From Nitrospirota bacterium (GTDB lineage: Bacteria > Nitrospirota > Thermodesulfovibrionia > Thermodesulfovibrionales > JdFR-85), in NCBI GenBank assembly GCA_035873375.1, contig JAYWMQ010000043.1, forward strand, positions 1-64,000: DNA of 64,000 nucleotides. The letters are read 5' to 3'. Below, in pieces: positions 1 to 7,745 of this stretch. The notes beneath the pieces are model-generated. The model had not been told where the DNA came from, did not search any database, and was given only the letters and a program-made list of their open reading frames with translations. Both the position numbers and the translations under genes were made by a program. The stretch's first letter is position 1. Each line of letters starts with the position of its first letter.

Positions 1-138
1 AAGTCTTTTTAAGGCTTAGGAGGAGAGGTACGTTTGAATCCTTACAGGGTTCTGCAACTATATGATTCTAAAAGATATTTCTTGAAATGTATTTTTTTAC
101 TTGACAGGGGATATAGGATGTCCCTTAAGAGAGCTTTC
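1..138 (+). promoter_or_regulatory. Probable CRISPR leader (partly outside window)
   Basis: This non-coding stretch sits directly 5' of the first repeat, on the side from which the array should be transcribed, because the repeats end in ATTGAAAC on the + strand (the usual 3' end that yields the 8-nt crRNA handle). It is AT-rich from about 60 to 100 and has a TTGACA at 101-106 without a convincing -10 box. Its role as leader is inferred from position and repeat orientation; the cas genes must lie elsewhere. Confidence 0.4.
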
Positions 139-831
139 CTTTTAATTGAACCAATATGGAATTGAAACGGGCCTGCCCTGTTGCCTTTTGCTGTAAGTCC
201 TCGCTTTTAATTGAACCAATATGGAATTGAAACGAGCTTGAAAGGCTCAACAGCGACTTCCCGCCAGACACTTTTAATTGAACCAATATGGAATTGAAAC
301 GACGCTGCTCCACCTTGTTGCCGTAATCAATGATGTCTTTTAATTGAACCAATATGGAATTGAAACGATCTTGTAACGCTATGGATAAGACAGCTATCAT
401 TTCTTTTAATTGAACCAATATGGAATTGAAACAAAGTTGACCCATAGTTCAGTCGTGAACGCCCCACCACTTTTAATTGAACCAATATGGAATTGAAACA
501 AGGCAAAAATAAAGTAATCCCAATATTGTAGTTCCCTTTTAATTGAACCAATATGGAATTGAAACAAAGTTGTAACTCCGCTATATATTGTATTCATTTT
601 TACTTTTAATTGAACCAATATGGAATTGAAACCATGTCAAGCAAAATCGTATGTTATTTTAACTTACACTTTTAATTGAACCAATATGGAATTGAAACAG
701 TTGATAGGTAACAAGTATATTAGCGTTTTTACCAACTTTTAATTGAACCAATATGGAATTGAAACTCACTATTTCCCATGCCGTCAAATTCTTAGTACCT
801 ACTTTTAATTGAACCAATATGGAATTGAAAC
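139..831 (+). CRISPR. CRISPR array, 11 repeats and 10 spacers
   Basis: Eleven copies of a 30-bp repeat start at 139, 204, 271, 337, 403, 470, 536, 603, 669, 736 and 802. Each begins CTTTTAATTG and ends GGAATTGAAAC. All copies read identical, including the last one. The ten spacers are 35-37 bp and all different. The repeat contains AATTGAA twice as an internal direct repeat and has little dyad symmetry. The ATTGAAAC end is typical of type I-B and type III repeats, so those are the likely subtypes, but no cas gene lies in the window. Transcription is most likely left to right. Short open frames across the array merely translate the repeat and are not genes. Confidence 0.98.
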
Positions 832-1068
832 GTGCAGGAAGAACATGTCTGCATGGATGTTATTAAGGAGGAAAATAAAAAACAGGGTTTTGCAGGATAA
901 ATATTTGGTGCCGGCAAATAAGTTTCTCTGAATTGTGATCAGATTAGTAACAGTAGCAGGAAACAAGAAGAGGCACACACCCCATCATCCCCTCTTGATA
1001 GAGGGGAAATTCTTTGACCCGCCCGGCCAACGGGTTGGGTTGCTGTGAGCAGAATAGCCGGGAAGCCT
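832..1068. other. Non-coding flank between CRISPR and mscS-like gene
   Basis: No gene is seen here. There is a short hairpin at 989-1006 (CCCCTC, 6-nt loop, GAGGGG) followed by a GC-rich patch with an ACCCG/CGGGT inverted repeat around 1018-1038. The hairpin resembles another at 17073-17089, so both may be copies of one short dispersed repeat. No T-tract follows on the minus strand, so it is not a clear terminator for the leftward gene at 1069. Confidence 0.5.
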
Positions 1069-1770
1069 CTAAAGATGTTTTAACTCGTCTTCCTTTTCGG
1101 CCTCTCCCTTAAACTTCTTCTCCAGATATTCCTTTGCCACATCCTTTCCCCCAAGGCCGAAGGCAAGCGAGAGGGCAAATACAATTCCTCCGAAAATTAC
1201 CGTGAAGGCAACGATTACTGTATCGTGGCCTATGCCGAGCTGTTCAAGGGACATTGTGAAGGCAAGCAAAAAGAGTATGGTTTTGACGGTTTTGCTTAAT
1301 AATCCCGAGAATTTTATACCTGAATTTACAGAGGCTATCAGTGTTGCCCTTCCAGCAAAGTTGCTGAGTATGTAACCGACTATAATAAGCAGCGCAGAGA
1401 CAAAAACATTGGGGAGATAGAGAAAGAATTTCTCGAGGAGGTCCTCAATTGCCGGGATTTTCAGGGTGTAAAGTGACATTATAAAGAAAATTATTACCAC
1501 AAACCAATAGGATATCTGGCTCAGAAGTTTTGAGGGGGGTGTCTTTATTCCACCCTTTTCAAGTACCTGGGTTATTCCCATTCTTTTGCAGAACCGGTCT
1601 GTATTTAATATCCCGAGTACCTTCTGGATTATACTCTTGATAATCCATCCGGAGAGGAATCCTAAAATGAATATAACAAGAGAACTGAGAAGGTTTGGCA
1701 AGAATTCGATAAGCTTCTGGAAACAGTCCATCATAGGTGCTGTTACGATTTTATCGAATAAGTTTTCCAT
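1069..1770 (-). CDS. Small membrane protein of the mechanosensitive channel TM-helix family
   Basis: A 233-residue integral membrane protein with about five hydrophobic segments (roughly residues 22-48, 85-103, 113-137, 158-176, 183-206). The segments carry the pattern of the conserved TM helix repeat found in MscS-related and CmpX-type proteins, with glycine-rich helices such as IFGGIVFALSLAFGLGGKD near the end. It lacks the cytoplasmic beta and alpha/beta cage domain of full-length MscS, so gating by tension is not assured. The tail is short and charged. The ATG at 1770 is preceded by GGAGG at a good distance. It is transcribed leftward towards the CRISPR flank, probably alone. Family assignment is fairly firm; function as an osmotic release channel is inference. 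Confidence 0.8.
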   Translation of the reverse strand: MENLFDKIVTAPMMDCFQKLIEFLPNLLSSLVIFILGFLSGWIIKSIIQKVLGILNTDRFCKRMGITQVLEKGGIKTPPSKLLSQISYWFVVIIFFIMSLYTLKIPAIEDLLEKFFLYLPNVFVSALLIIVGYILSNFAGRATLIASVNSGIKFSGLLSKTVKTILFLLAFTMSLEQLGIGHDTVIVAFTVIFGGIVFALSLAFGLGGKDVAKEYLEKKFKGEAEKEDELKHL

Positions 1771-1837
1771 TAAAAACCCTCCTTGAATTAATCATTCGTT
1801 AATGGTCATTGCCTATTGACCGTTGACCGGCTCAAAC

Positions 1838-3115
1838 TCACTCTTCTTCCTCCTCAAACCATCTCTCAACAAGATAGGGCTTTCCCTTTTCAAAGGCTAT
1901 ACAGAGTTCTTCAAGCCTCTGCTCTACCTCGGCAGCTGTGCTTTCCCACGTCTCTATCACAAAAGAGGCTACCTTGCCAAGATATAGAGGTGTAAGCGAC
2001 TTTATTATATGTTCCCGGCTCATCAATTTTCTGTGACACGCCAAGGCAAAATTATATACGATCTCCACCCATACATTGTCGGGAATGGAGAATTTCTCTT
2101 TTGGCTTGTCTCCCACGGTTGCGAGAAACCACATTAATTCCCCGGGTAGAAATGATTCGTACATGACCGAGAGTTCTTTCACTCCAAGCCTGAATTTATC
2201 TATCATGGCATCAAGATTGACCTTGATGGGTTCAAGGCCAACCGAATATACAAAGCCGAATGTAGGAACAGGTTTCGACCCCTTTATATCCTTCCATATT
2301 GTGACATATTCTTCCATAAGATTAAAGACGGAGATTACCACCTGGTGGAGCATTGCACTGAGGTCGGATCCCGGTTCCTTGGGGTCGTGAATCTTTGCCC
2401 CCAGAAATGCCTGACATACCTTGAAGGAATTTGCCACAGCGGTTGTGGTCATCCAGATGTCAATGCCGAAACGGGCTACGTCTGTCTCCCATACGTTTTT
2501 TGTCAGATAAAAAGTTGCAAGCTTGCCGGAGAGCCCGAAGTCTCCCCCTATGGGCTGACGGATTCTGTGCCCGTACAGTGCCCTGGTCATCGGGTAGACA
2601 ATGGTATTAGTGATGGTGCCGTCATATTTGTGTCTGTGATAATAGGGGGCAACGTAATCATACCCTGCATTGAGAACCGGTCTGATCAGGAGTTCGATCC
2701 ATTCAGGGGTTATGCTTCTGAGGTCGGAATCCACCACCGCGCAGGCCTTTACATTAAGGGTTTTTGCTATCTCAAAGATGGTTCTGAAGGCACTCCCTTT
2801 TCCGGGAATCCCATGATAGGGGGTGATAATCTTGTGGAGGTTTCCCACCCTGTGATGAAGCAGTATGGAGTCAAAATCAACAGTGGTCTCCCTGACAACA
2901 TCCATGGTTCCATCAGTTGATCCCCCGTCGGAATTTACAAGTACTGACTTGGCGTCAGGGAAGTATTTTGAAAGTCCAGCCTGAACAGCCCTCACAACAT
3001 GTCCGATGGTCTTGGCATTGTTATAACTTGGAATGCCGACAACTATATCGGCCTCTCCAAGCTCATTAATCTTTTCCTGAACATCCTTTCTCAGGGCTAT
3101 CGTGTTTTCAGGCAT
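1838..3115 (-). CDS. GT-A fold glycosyltransferase (GT2/GT81-like)
   Basis: A 425-residue soluble glycosyltransferase. The N-terminus has the nucleotide-sugar binding strand VVGIPSYNNAKTIG (about residues 24-37), then NSDGGSTDGT (about 62-71), and a DSDLRS metal-binding DXD-type motif near residue 130. GKGSAFR (about residue 105) and GGDFGLSG (about 193) resemble motifs of glucosyl-3-phosphoglycerate and mannosylglycerate synthases, which make compatible solutes or glycolipid heads. The long C-terminal half is helical and family specific. No membrane segment is seen. There is no clear Shine-Dalgarno before the ATG at 3115. It stands alone between the mscS-like gene and a rightward operon. The GT-A call is strong; substrate is unknown. 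Confidence 0.75.
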   Translation of the reverse strand: MPENTIALRKDVQEKINELGEADIVVGIPSYNNAKTIGHVVRAVQAGLSKYFPDAKSVLVNSDGGSTDGTMDVVRETTVDFDSILLHHRVGNLHKIITPYHGIPGKGSAFRTIFEIAKTLNVKACAVVDSDLRSITPEWIELLIRPVLNAGYDYVAPYYHRHKYDGTITNTIVYPMTRALYGHRIRQPIGGDFGLSGKLATFYLTKNVWETDVARFGIDIWMTTTAVANSFKVCQAFLGAKIHDPKEPGSDLSAMLHQVVISVFNLMEEYVTIWKDIKGSKPVPTFGFVYSVGLEPIKVNLDAMIDKFRLGVKELSVMYESFLPGELMWFLATVGDKPKEKFSIPDNVWVEIVYNFALACHRKLMSREHIIKSLTPLYLGKVASFVIETWESTAAEVEQRLEELCIAFEKGKPYLVERWFEEEEE

Positions 3116-3290
3116 AGTTGTAGTATTCGGTCAGGATATTAGGTTTATGCAAAACACATGCAAGTCCGTTATTCACCAGGTTCGCTCCGTACTGAGACCT
3201 GTGCAGATTTGTGCTGATGATATCTTTACCTGTTGTTTGTTGCCTGCTTCAAATTGCGAGTAACAGCTATGCCTTGTGACTTGAAAAATG

Positions 3291-3320
3291 TTGACTAAGC
3301 AATCGAAATAATGGTTAAAT
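3291..3320 (+). promoter_or_regulatory. Possible sigma70 promoter for greA operon
   Basis: TTGACT at 3291-3296 and TTAAAT at 3315-3320 are separated by 18 bp, about 65 bp upstream of greA in an AT-rich intergenic region. This is a consensus match only. Confidence 0.3.
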
Positions 3321-3389
3321 TATTACTGTATCAACATTATATCATTCAGGTGTATGATGATACAACCTTTATGATTTTGGGAGGGCATG

Positions 3390-3863
3390 ATGAAGAGAAT
3401 CCCCATGACAGAGCAGGGTTTTCGTAAAATGAAAGAGGAACTGGAGCGTCTTCTCAGGGTTGAGAGGCCCAGAAATATAAAGGATATTGAAGAGGCAAGG
3501 TCGCATGGTGATTTAAGCGAGAATGCAGAATATCATGCTGCCAAAGAGAGACAATCCTTTATTGAAGGCCGCATACAGGAGCTGCAGTCCAAGACAGCGC
3601 TGGCCCAGGTTATTGACACTTCAAAAATCAAAAGTGACAGGGTTACTTTTGGTGCAAAGGTGAAGGTTTATGACCTTGCAACAGAAGAGGAGAGGCTGTT
3701 TCAGCTTGTCGGGCCTGATGAGGCGGATGTTACCAATGGCAGGATATCGATCACCTCTCCTGTTGGCAGGGGGCTGATGAGTAAAGAGGTTGGAGATACA
3801 GTAGTTGTCAACGCCCCGGCAAAAACCATAGAGTATGAGATTATAGAGATCAGTTTTGAGTAG
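3390..3863 (+). CDS. greA: Transcription elongation factor GreA
   Basis: GreA rescues backtracked RNA polymerase by stimulating cleavage of the 3' end of the transcript. The protein has the usual size (157 residues). The N-terminal coiled-coil hairpin (about 1-75) carries the acidic tip in SHGDLSENAEYHAAKE, whose D and E reach the polymerase active site. The C-terminal FKBP-like domain has the familiar GRISITSPVGRGLM segment. Two ATGs are adjacent at 3387 and 3390. GGGAGG at 3379-3384 is 5 nt from the second and only 2 nt from the first, so I prefer 3390. It leads an operon: the stop codon overlaps the start of pyrK by 8 nt. Confidence 0.97.
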   Translation: MKRIPMTEQGFRKMKEELERLLRVERPRNIKDIEEARSHGDLSENAEYHAAKERQSFIEGRIQELQSKTALAQVIDTSKIKSDRVTFGAKVKVYDLATEEERLFQLVGPDEADVTNGRISITSPVGRGLMSKEVGDTVVVNAPAKTIEYEIIEISFE

Positions 3864-4620
3864 GTTTTTCCAGGCAGAGGTTTCAGGAAATATTCACCTG
3901 TCTCAAACCCATAATATTCTTAAGCTTGCCCCGCTGCAACCCCATGTCAGGCCTGCTGCAGGACAGTTTTATCTGCTGAGGGCATCTGAAACCCTTGATC
4001 CCCTTCTGAGAAGACCCTTCAGTATCTTAAGATGGGATGATATGCATCTGGAGTTCCTTGTTAGGTTGAAGGGCAGGGGGACTCTCCTGTTGAGAAATAT
4101 GAGGCCCGGAGACAGCATCGACATGCTGGGTCCCCTTGGTAACGGCTATCCTGAACCCCTAAAAGATGAGACCCCGATACTTGTTGCCGGAGGTGTCGGG
4201 ATAGCGTCTGTCTTTCCCCTGATAGGGAGCGTACATGCGGGAACCCGTCTCTTCTATGGCGCTGTGAACTCCACGGAGCTATATCTCCTCGATGATATAA
4301 AGAAACTCACAGGGCACATCTATATAAGCACGGATGACGGCAGCATGGGGTTTAAGGGCAATGCGGTTGAGAGATTGATTGAATCCCTAAATGACCTTGC
4401 CATTGCAAACCCCGCTGTATATGCGTGCGGCCCTGAAGGGATGATAGCGGCTCTCCTGAAGTTCCTGAATGAGAGGGGCATTCCGGGTTATATCTCCTTT
4501 GAGGAAAAAATGGCCTGCGGTATTGGCGCCTGCCTCGGGTGTGTAATCAAGACAGGGCAGGGGTATAAGAGGGTTTGCAAGGAAGGGCCGGTTTTTGATG
4601 TAAGGGAGATAGTGTGCTGA
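3856..4620 (+). CDS. pyrK: Dihydroorotate dehydrogenase electron transfer subunit PyrK
   Basis: PyrK is the FAD and [2Fe-2S] subunit that passes electrons from PyrD to NAD+ in pyrimidine synthesis. The 254-residue protein has an FAD-binding RRPFSIL motif (about 52-58), an NAD-binding VAGGVGIAS stretch (about 110-118), the CGPEGM segment near 195, and a C-terminal cysteine set [11 protein letters not shown] followed by a fourth Cys in RVC that binds the cluster. The start is TTG at 3856-3858, overlapping the end of greA; no ATG suits the N-terminal beta barrel. It overlaps pyrD by 7 nt, indicating translational coupling. The pair defines a type 1B enzyme. Confidence 0.95.
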   Translation: MSRFFQAEVSGNIHLSQTHNILKLAPLQPHVRPAAGQFYLLRASETLDPLLRRPFSILRWDDMHLEFLVRLKGRGTLLLRNMRPGDSIDMLGPLGNGYPEPLKDETPILVAGGVGIASVFPLIGSVHAGTRLFYGAVNSTELYLLDDIKKLTGHIYISTDDGSMGFKGNAVERLIESLNDLAIANPAVYACGPEGMIAALLKFLNERGIPGYISFEEKMACGIGACLGCVIKTGQGYKRVCKEGPVFDVREIVC

Positions 4621-5546
4621 ACATGAACCTGTCAGTCAACATAGGAAAACTTGGACTGAAAAATCCTGTTATGACCGCCTCGGGGACATTTGGTTACGGG
4701 GAAGAGTATGCTGAGTTTGTTGATCTTGGCAGCCTTGGTGCAATTGTGGTAAAGGGGCTCTCGCTTTTACCCAGGGAGGGCAATCCTCCTCCGCGCATTG
4801 TGGAGACCCCCGCGGGGATGCTTAATGCCATAGGGCTTCAGAACATCGGTGTGGAGAGTTTTATAAAGGAAAAACTCCCGTTTCTGAGGCGGTTTAATGT
4901 GCCTGTAATAGCCAACTTTTTCGGTGACTCCGTAGATGAGTATGTGGGAGCGGCAGAGAGATTAAGCGATGTGCAGGGCATAGACGGCCTTGAGATGAAT
5001 ATATCATGCCCCAACAAACAGGCTGGCTGGCTTGTCTTTGGTACAGACCCTGAGGTCACCTCTGAGGTTGTCAGTGCAGTGAGAAAGGTAACGGACCTTC
5101 CTCTTATCGTTAAACTCTCACCGAATGTGACGGACATTGCACTCATGGCAAGGGTTGCAGAGGATGCAGGGGCTGATGCAGTATCTCTGATAAATACGGT
5201 TTCAGGCATGGCTATTGATATAAAGACGAGAAGACCGAAGCTGGCAAACATTACAGGGGGGCTGTCAGGTCCTGCCATCAAGCCCATAGGGATAAGGATG
5301 GTTTGGGATGTGTTCAGGGCGGTCAGTATCCCGATTATAGGTTCGGGCGGGATAATGGACGGAGGGGATGCAATCGAATATATGCTTGCCGGTGCTGCTG
5401 CCGTGGCAGTGGGAACTGCAAACTTTGTGAATCCAACTGCAACAATGGATATATTATCAGGGATAAAGGATTATATGACCACAAATGGAATCCAGGACAT
5501 TTCCACTATTAAAGGAGGCTTGATATGGGAGCGAGAAGACCTTTGA
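4614..5546 (+). CDS. pyrD: Dihydroorotate dehydrogenase, catalytic subunit (type 1B)
   Basis: PyrD oxidises dihydroorotate to orotate using FMN. The 310-residue TIM barrel has the N-terminal [13 protein letters not shown], the active-site loop NISCPN whose cysteine is the catalytic base of class 1 enzymes (about residue 128), KLSPNVTDI (about 163), and the phosphate-binding [11 protein letters not shown] near 245. The GTG at 4614 has GGGAG 5 nt upstream; an ATG at 4623 is the alternative. The presence of pyrK immediately upstream shows it is the NAD-linked heterotetrameric 1B form. The 3' end overlaps the next gene by 22 bp. Confidence 0.96.
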   Translation: MLNMNLSVNIGKLGLKNPVMTASGTFGYGEEYAEFVDLGSLGAIVVKGLSLLPREGNPPPRIVETPAGMLNAIGLQNIGVESFIKEKLPFLRRFNVPVIANFFGDSVDEYVGAAERLSDVQGIDGLEMNISCPNKQAGWLVFGTDPEVTSEVVSAVRKVTDLPLIVKLSPNVTDIALMARVAEDAGADAVSLINTVSGMAIDIKTRRPKLANITGGLSGPAIKPIGIRMVWDVFRAVSIPIIGSGGIMDGGDAIEYMLAGAAAVAVGTANFVNPTATMDILSGIKDYMTTNGIQDISTIKGGLIWEREDL

Positions 5547-6328
5547 TTACACTAACCTCTGATTTTGGAACGAAAGACCCTTTTGTGGGACAAATGAAGG
5601 GTGTTATTCTTAATACCAATCCTGACGTTGAGATGGTGGATATCACTCACAATATCTCACCCCATAACATAAGGGAAGGGGCTGTCCTTACGGGCCTGAG
5701 TTATCAGTATTTCCCTGTCAGGACAATTCATCTCGTGGTGGTGGACCCGGGGGTGGGCTCAAGCAGGAGACCGATTGTTGTGACAACACAAAACCATTAC
5801 TTTGTCGGGCCTGACAATGGTCTTTTCTCGATGGTATATAAAAAGGAGAAGGACGCCTTCAGTGTTACTCATATAACCTCCGAGCATTATTTCCTCAAGA
5901 AAGACTCTTCAACGTTTCACGGCAGGGATATTTTCTCCCCTGTGGCAGCGTGGCTCTCAAAGGGTATTCCTGTCAGTCACTTTGGTGAGGAGATAGACGA
6001 TTTTATGAATATCCATATGCCCGAGCCAGGAATGCCTTCCAGGAATACAATCGAAGGCGAAGTGGTATATATTGACCATTTCGGCAATGCAATAACCAAC
6101 ATATCTTCAGACCTTCTCTCGGATTCCCTCAACGGAGGTGAAAGATTGAGGATTGTATTGAAGGGCAATGTGGTTCCATTCAAGAACTGCTATTCAGAAG
6201 TGGAAGATAAAGATCTTTACTGTCTTATTAACAGTAGTGGTCTTCTCGAGTTTTTCATTTGCAGGGGCAATGCAGCAGAAAGTTTCGGGATCAGGATAGG
6301 AGACATTGTAGGCATTATAAAGAGCTAA
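5525..6328 (+). CDS. SAM hydroxide adenosyltransferase (DUF62/SAM-dependent halogenase family)
   Basis: A 267-residue member of the family that includes fluorinase and chlorinase, most members of which hydrolyse S-adenosylmethionine to adenosine and methionine. The N-terminal [19 protein letters not shown] is the SAM-binding signature. [11 protein letters not shown] supplies the conserved Asp and Arg and [10 protein letters not shown] supplies the His of the hydroxide-activating triad, which points to hydrolase rather than halogenase activity. The C-terminal barrel includes [20 protein letters not shown] at 5513-5518 lies 6 nt before the ATG, inside the end of pyrD. Its stop overlaps that of the convergent M16 peptidase. 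Confidence 0.9.
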   Translation: MGARRPLITLTSDFGTKDPFVGQMKGVILNTNPDVEMVDITHNISPHNIREGAVLTGLSYQYFPVRTIHLVVVDPGVGSSRRPIVVTTQNHYFVGPDNGLFSMVYKKEKDAFSVTHITSEHYFLKKDSSTFHGRDIFSPVAAWLSKGIPVSHFGEEIDDFMNIHMPEPGMPSRNTIEGEVVYIDHFGNAITNISSDLLSDSLNGGERLRIVLKGNVVPFKNCYSEVEDKDLYCLINSSGLLEFFICRGNAAESFGIRIGDIVGIIKS

Positions 6329-7557
6329 ATTGAGGCATTCTTTACAGGTCCGAGAACCGTAAGTGCGAATTTCCTGTCACTGAAGAGTCTGTCAGAGAGC
6401 TCCCTTACCTCAGAGAAGCGGACCCCGTCAATGGCCTTCATAATCTCTGATGGAGATATATACTTTCCATAATAGATTTCCTGGCGGGCAAGGTTATTCA
6501 TCCTTCCTGATGTGGATTCAAGGGCAAGAACAAGGTTTCCCTTGAGCTGTTTTTTGGCCCTTGTCAGTTCATCTTCAGATACTGTATCCTTGAAATTGAC
6601 GAGTTCATCCCTTATTATGTCTATTACCTGCTGGTATTTTTTTCTGCCTGTTCCCACGTATACACCGAAAAGCCCCGAATCATGATAAGAGGAAGTAAAG
6701 GAATATACAGAGTAGGCAAGTCCCCTCTCTTCCCTGATCTCCTGAAAGAGCCTTGAACTGACCCCGGCCCCGATAACGGTATTCAGCAATAACATTGCAT
6801 ATCGTTCCGGACTTCCCTGGGCAATACCCTCCGCTCCGATACAGAGATGTACTTCAGCGCACTCTTTTGTTACCACTTTTGTTCCATGATGAAATTCCGG
6901 TTTTGAGTAAGTGTGGGGTTGGGAGGTGTTGCTGATTGTTCCGATGGAGCTGTTAAGTCCCTTTAAAACCTCTTCATGCTCAATATTGCCAGCACATGAT
7001 ATGACAATATTGTTGATGCTGTAATGCTTTTTTATATGTTCGGTCAGGTCTTTTTTCGTGAAGGACCTGACTGTTTTTTTAGTGCCGAGGATGCCCAGAC
7101 CAATGCCTTCCCTGTTCCAGACATATTCACTGAACAGGTCGTGGATGTAATCATCAGGGGTATCTTCCACCATCTTTATCTCTTCAATCACAATACCTTT
7201 TTCCTTTTCTATCTCGTCTTCAGGCAGCCGGGAGTGTAGAAAAATATCCATGAGCAGGTCAGTGCCCTTTTCAAGATAATCATCGAGCAGCTTTATGTAG
7301 AATGTTGTTGTTTCCTTGGATGTGTAGGCATTGAGGTCTCCGCCAAGGGAGTCTATTTCAACGGCTATCTCTTTTTGTGAACGTTTTTTGGTCCCTTTAA
7401 AGAGCATGTGTTCAAGGAAGTGGGATATCCCGTTTTTCTGCTTTGTCTCATATCTTGAGCCCACCTTTACCCAGATGCCAAGGCATACAGAGCGGACACC
7501 CTTTATGCGTTCCAGCAGGACGGGTATTTTGTTATCGAGATATTCTTTTTTGAACAT
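6325..7557 (-). CDS. M16 family zinc peptidase
   Basis: A 410-residue insulinase/mitochondrial-processing-peptidase-like protein. The inverted zinc motif is visible as H46-F-L-E49-H50 in SHFLEHMLFKGT, with the distal Glu supplied by the following helix EKGIVIEEI (about 123-131). The C-terminal half is the second M16 domain with the R/Y-type motif GLAYSVYSF. No signal peptide is seen, so it is probably cytoplasmic, like Bacillus YmxG, which is also encoded next to pnp. It lies downstream of rpsO-pnp on the same strand after 188 bp. GGAG stands 8 nt before the ATG at 7557. Confidence 0.93.
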   Translation of the reverse strand: MFKKEYLDNKIPVLLERIKGVRSVCLGIWVKVGSRYETKQKNGISHFLEHMLFKGTKKRSQKEIAVEIDSLGGDLNAYTSKETTTFYIKLLDDYLEKGTDLLMDIFLHSRLPEDEIEKEKGIVIEEIKMVEDTPDDYIHDLFSEYVWNREGIGLGILGTKKTVRSFTKKDLTEHIKKHYSINNIVISCAGNIEHEEVLKGLNSSIGTISNTSQPHTYSKPEFHHGTKVVTKECAEVHLCIGAEGIAQGSPERYAMLLLNTVIGAGVSSRLFQEIREERGLAYSVYSFTSSYHDSGLFGVYVGTGRKKYQQVIDIIRDELVNFKDTVSEDELTRAKKQLKGNLVLALESTSGRMNNLARQEIYYGKYISPSEIMKAIDGVRFSEVRELSDRLFSDRKFALTVLGPVKNASI

Positions 7558-7698
7558 GGTCTTTGCTCCAAATGGTTTCTGTAAATTAATATTGTTTTTA
7601 CCTTTCCCCGGTGTCTGCCTGTGTGTTGCCTGCAGACAGGGAATGGGACAGGGGAGCTAAAATTGAAGAAATAAAGTATAGGTTTAAGGGCAGATCTC

Positions 7699-7724
7699 AG
7701 AGGCCTGCCTTTATGCAGGCCTCT
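7699..7724 (-). terminator. Stem-loop downstream of pnp
   Basis: AGAGGCCTGC (7699-7708) and GCAGGCCTCT (7715-7724) form a perfect 10-bp GC-rich stem with a 6-nt loop, 22 bp past the pnp stop codon. No strong T-run follows on the minus strand, so it may be an attenuator or an RNA end-protecting hairpin rather than a full intrinsic terminator. Confidence 0.5.
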
Positions 7725-7730
7725 AAAACG

Positions 7731-7744
7731 CAGAGCATGCTCTG
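7731..7744. repeat. 14-bp perfect palindrome after pnp stop
   Basis: CAGAGCATGCTCTG is its own reverse complement and ends one base before the pnp stop codon (7746-7748). Together with the stem-loop at 7699-7724 it forms a tandem of symmetrical sequences in the pnp 3' region. Function unknown. Confidence 0.5.
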
Positions 7745-7745
7745 T

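Noticed and set aside
125-618. Three leftward open frames of 70-106 codons across the CRISPR array
   Set aside because: They translate the repeat over and over (VQLK, FQFHIGSIK) with no independent coding signs; artefacts of the array.
2345-2920. 191-codon rightward frame inside the glycosyltransferase gene
   Set aside because: Antisense to a well-supported gene and without recognisable features.
5525-6328. Fluorinase or chlorinase
   Set aside because: The hydroxide-activating Asp-Arg-His set is present, as in the SAM hydrolases, rather than the halogenase loop.
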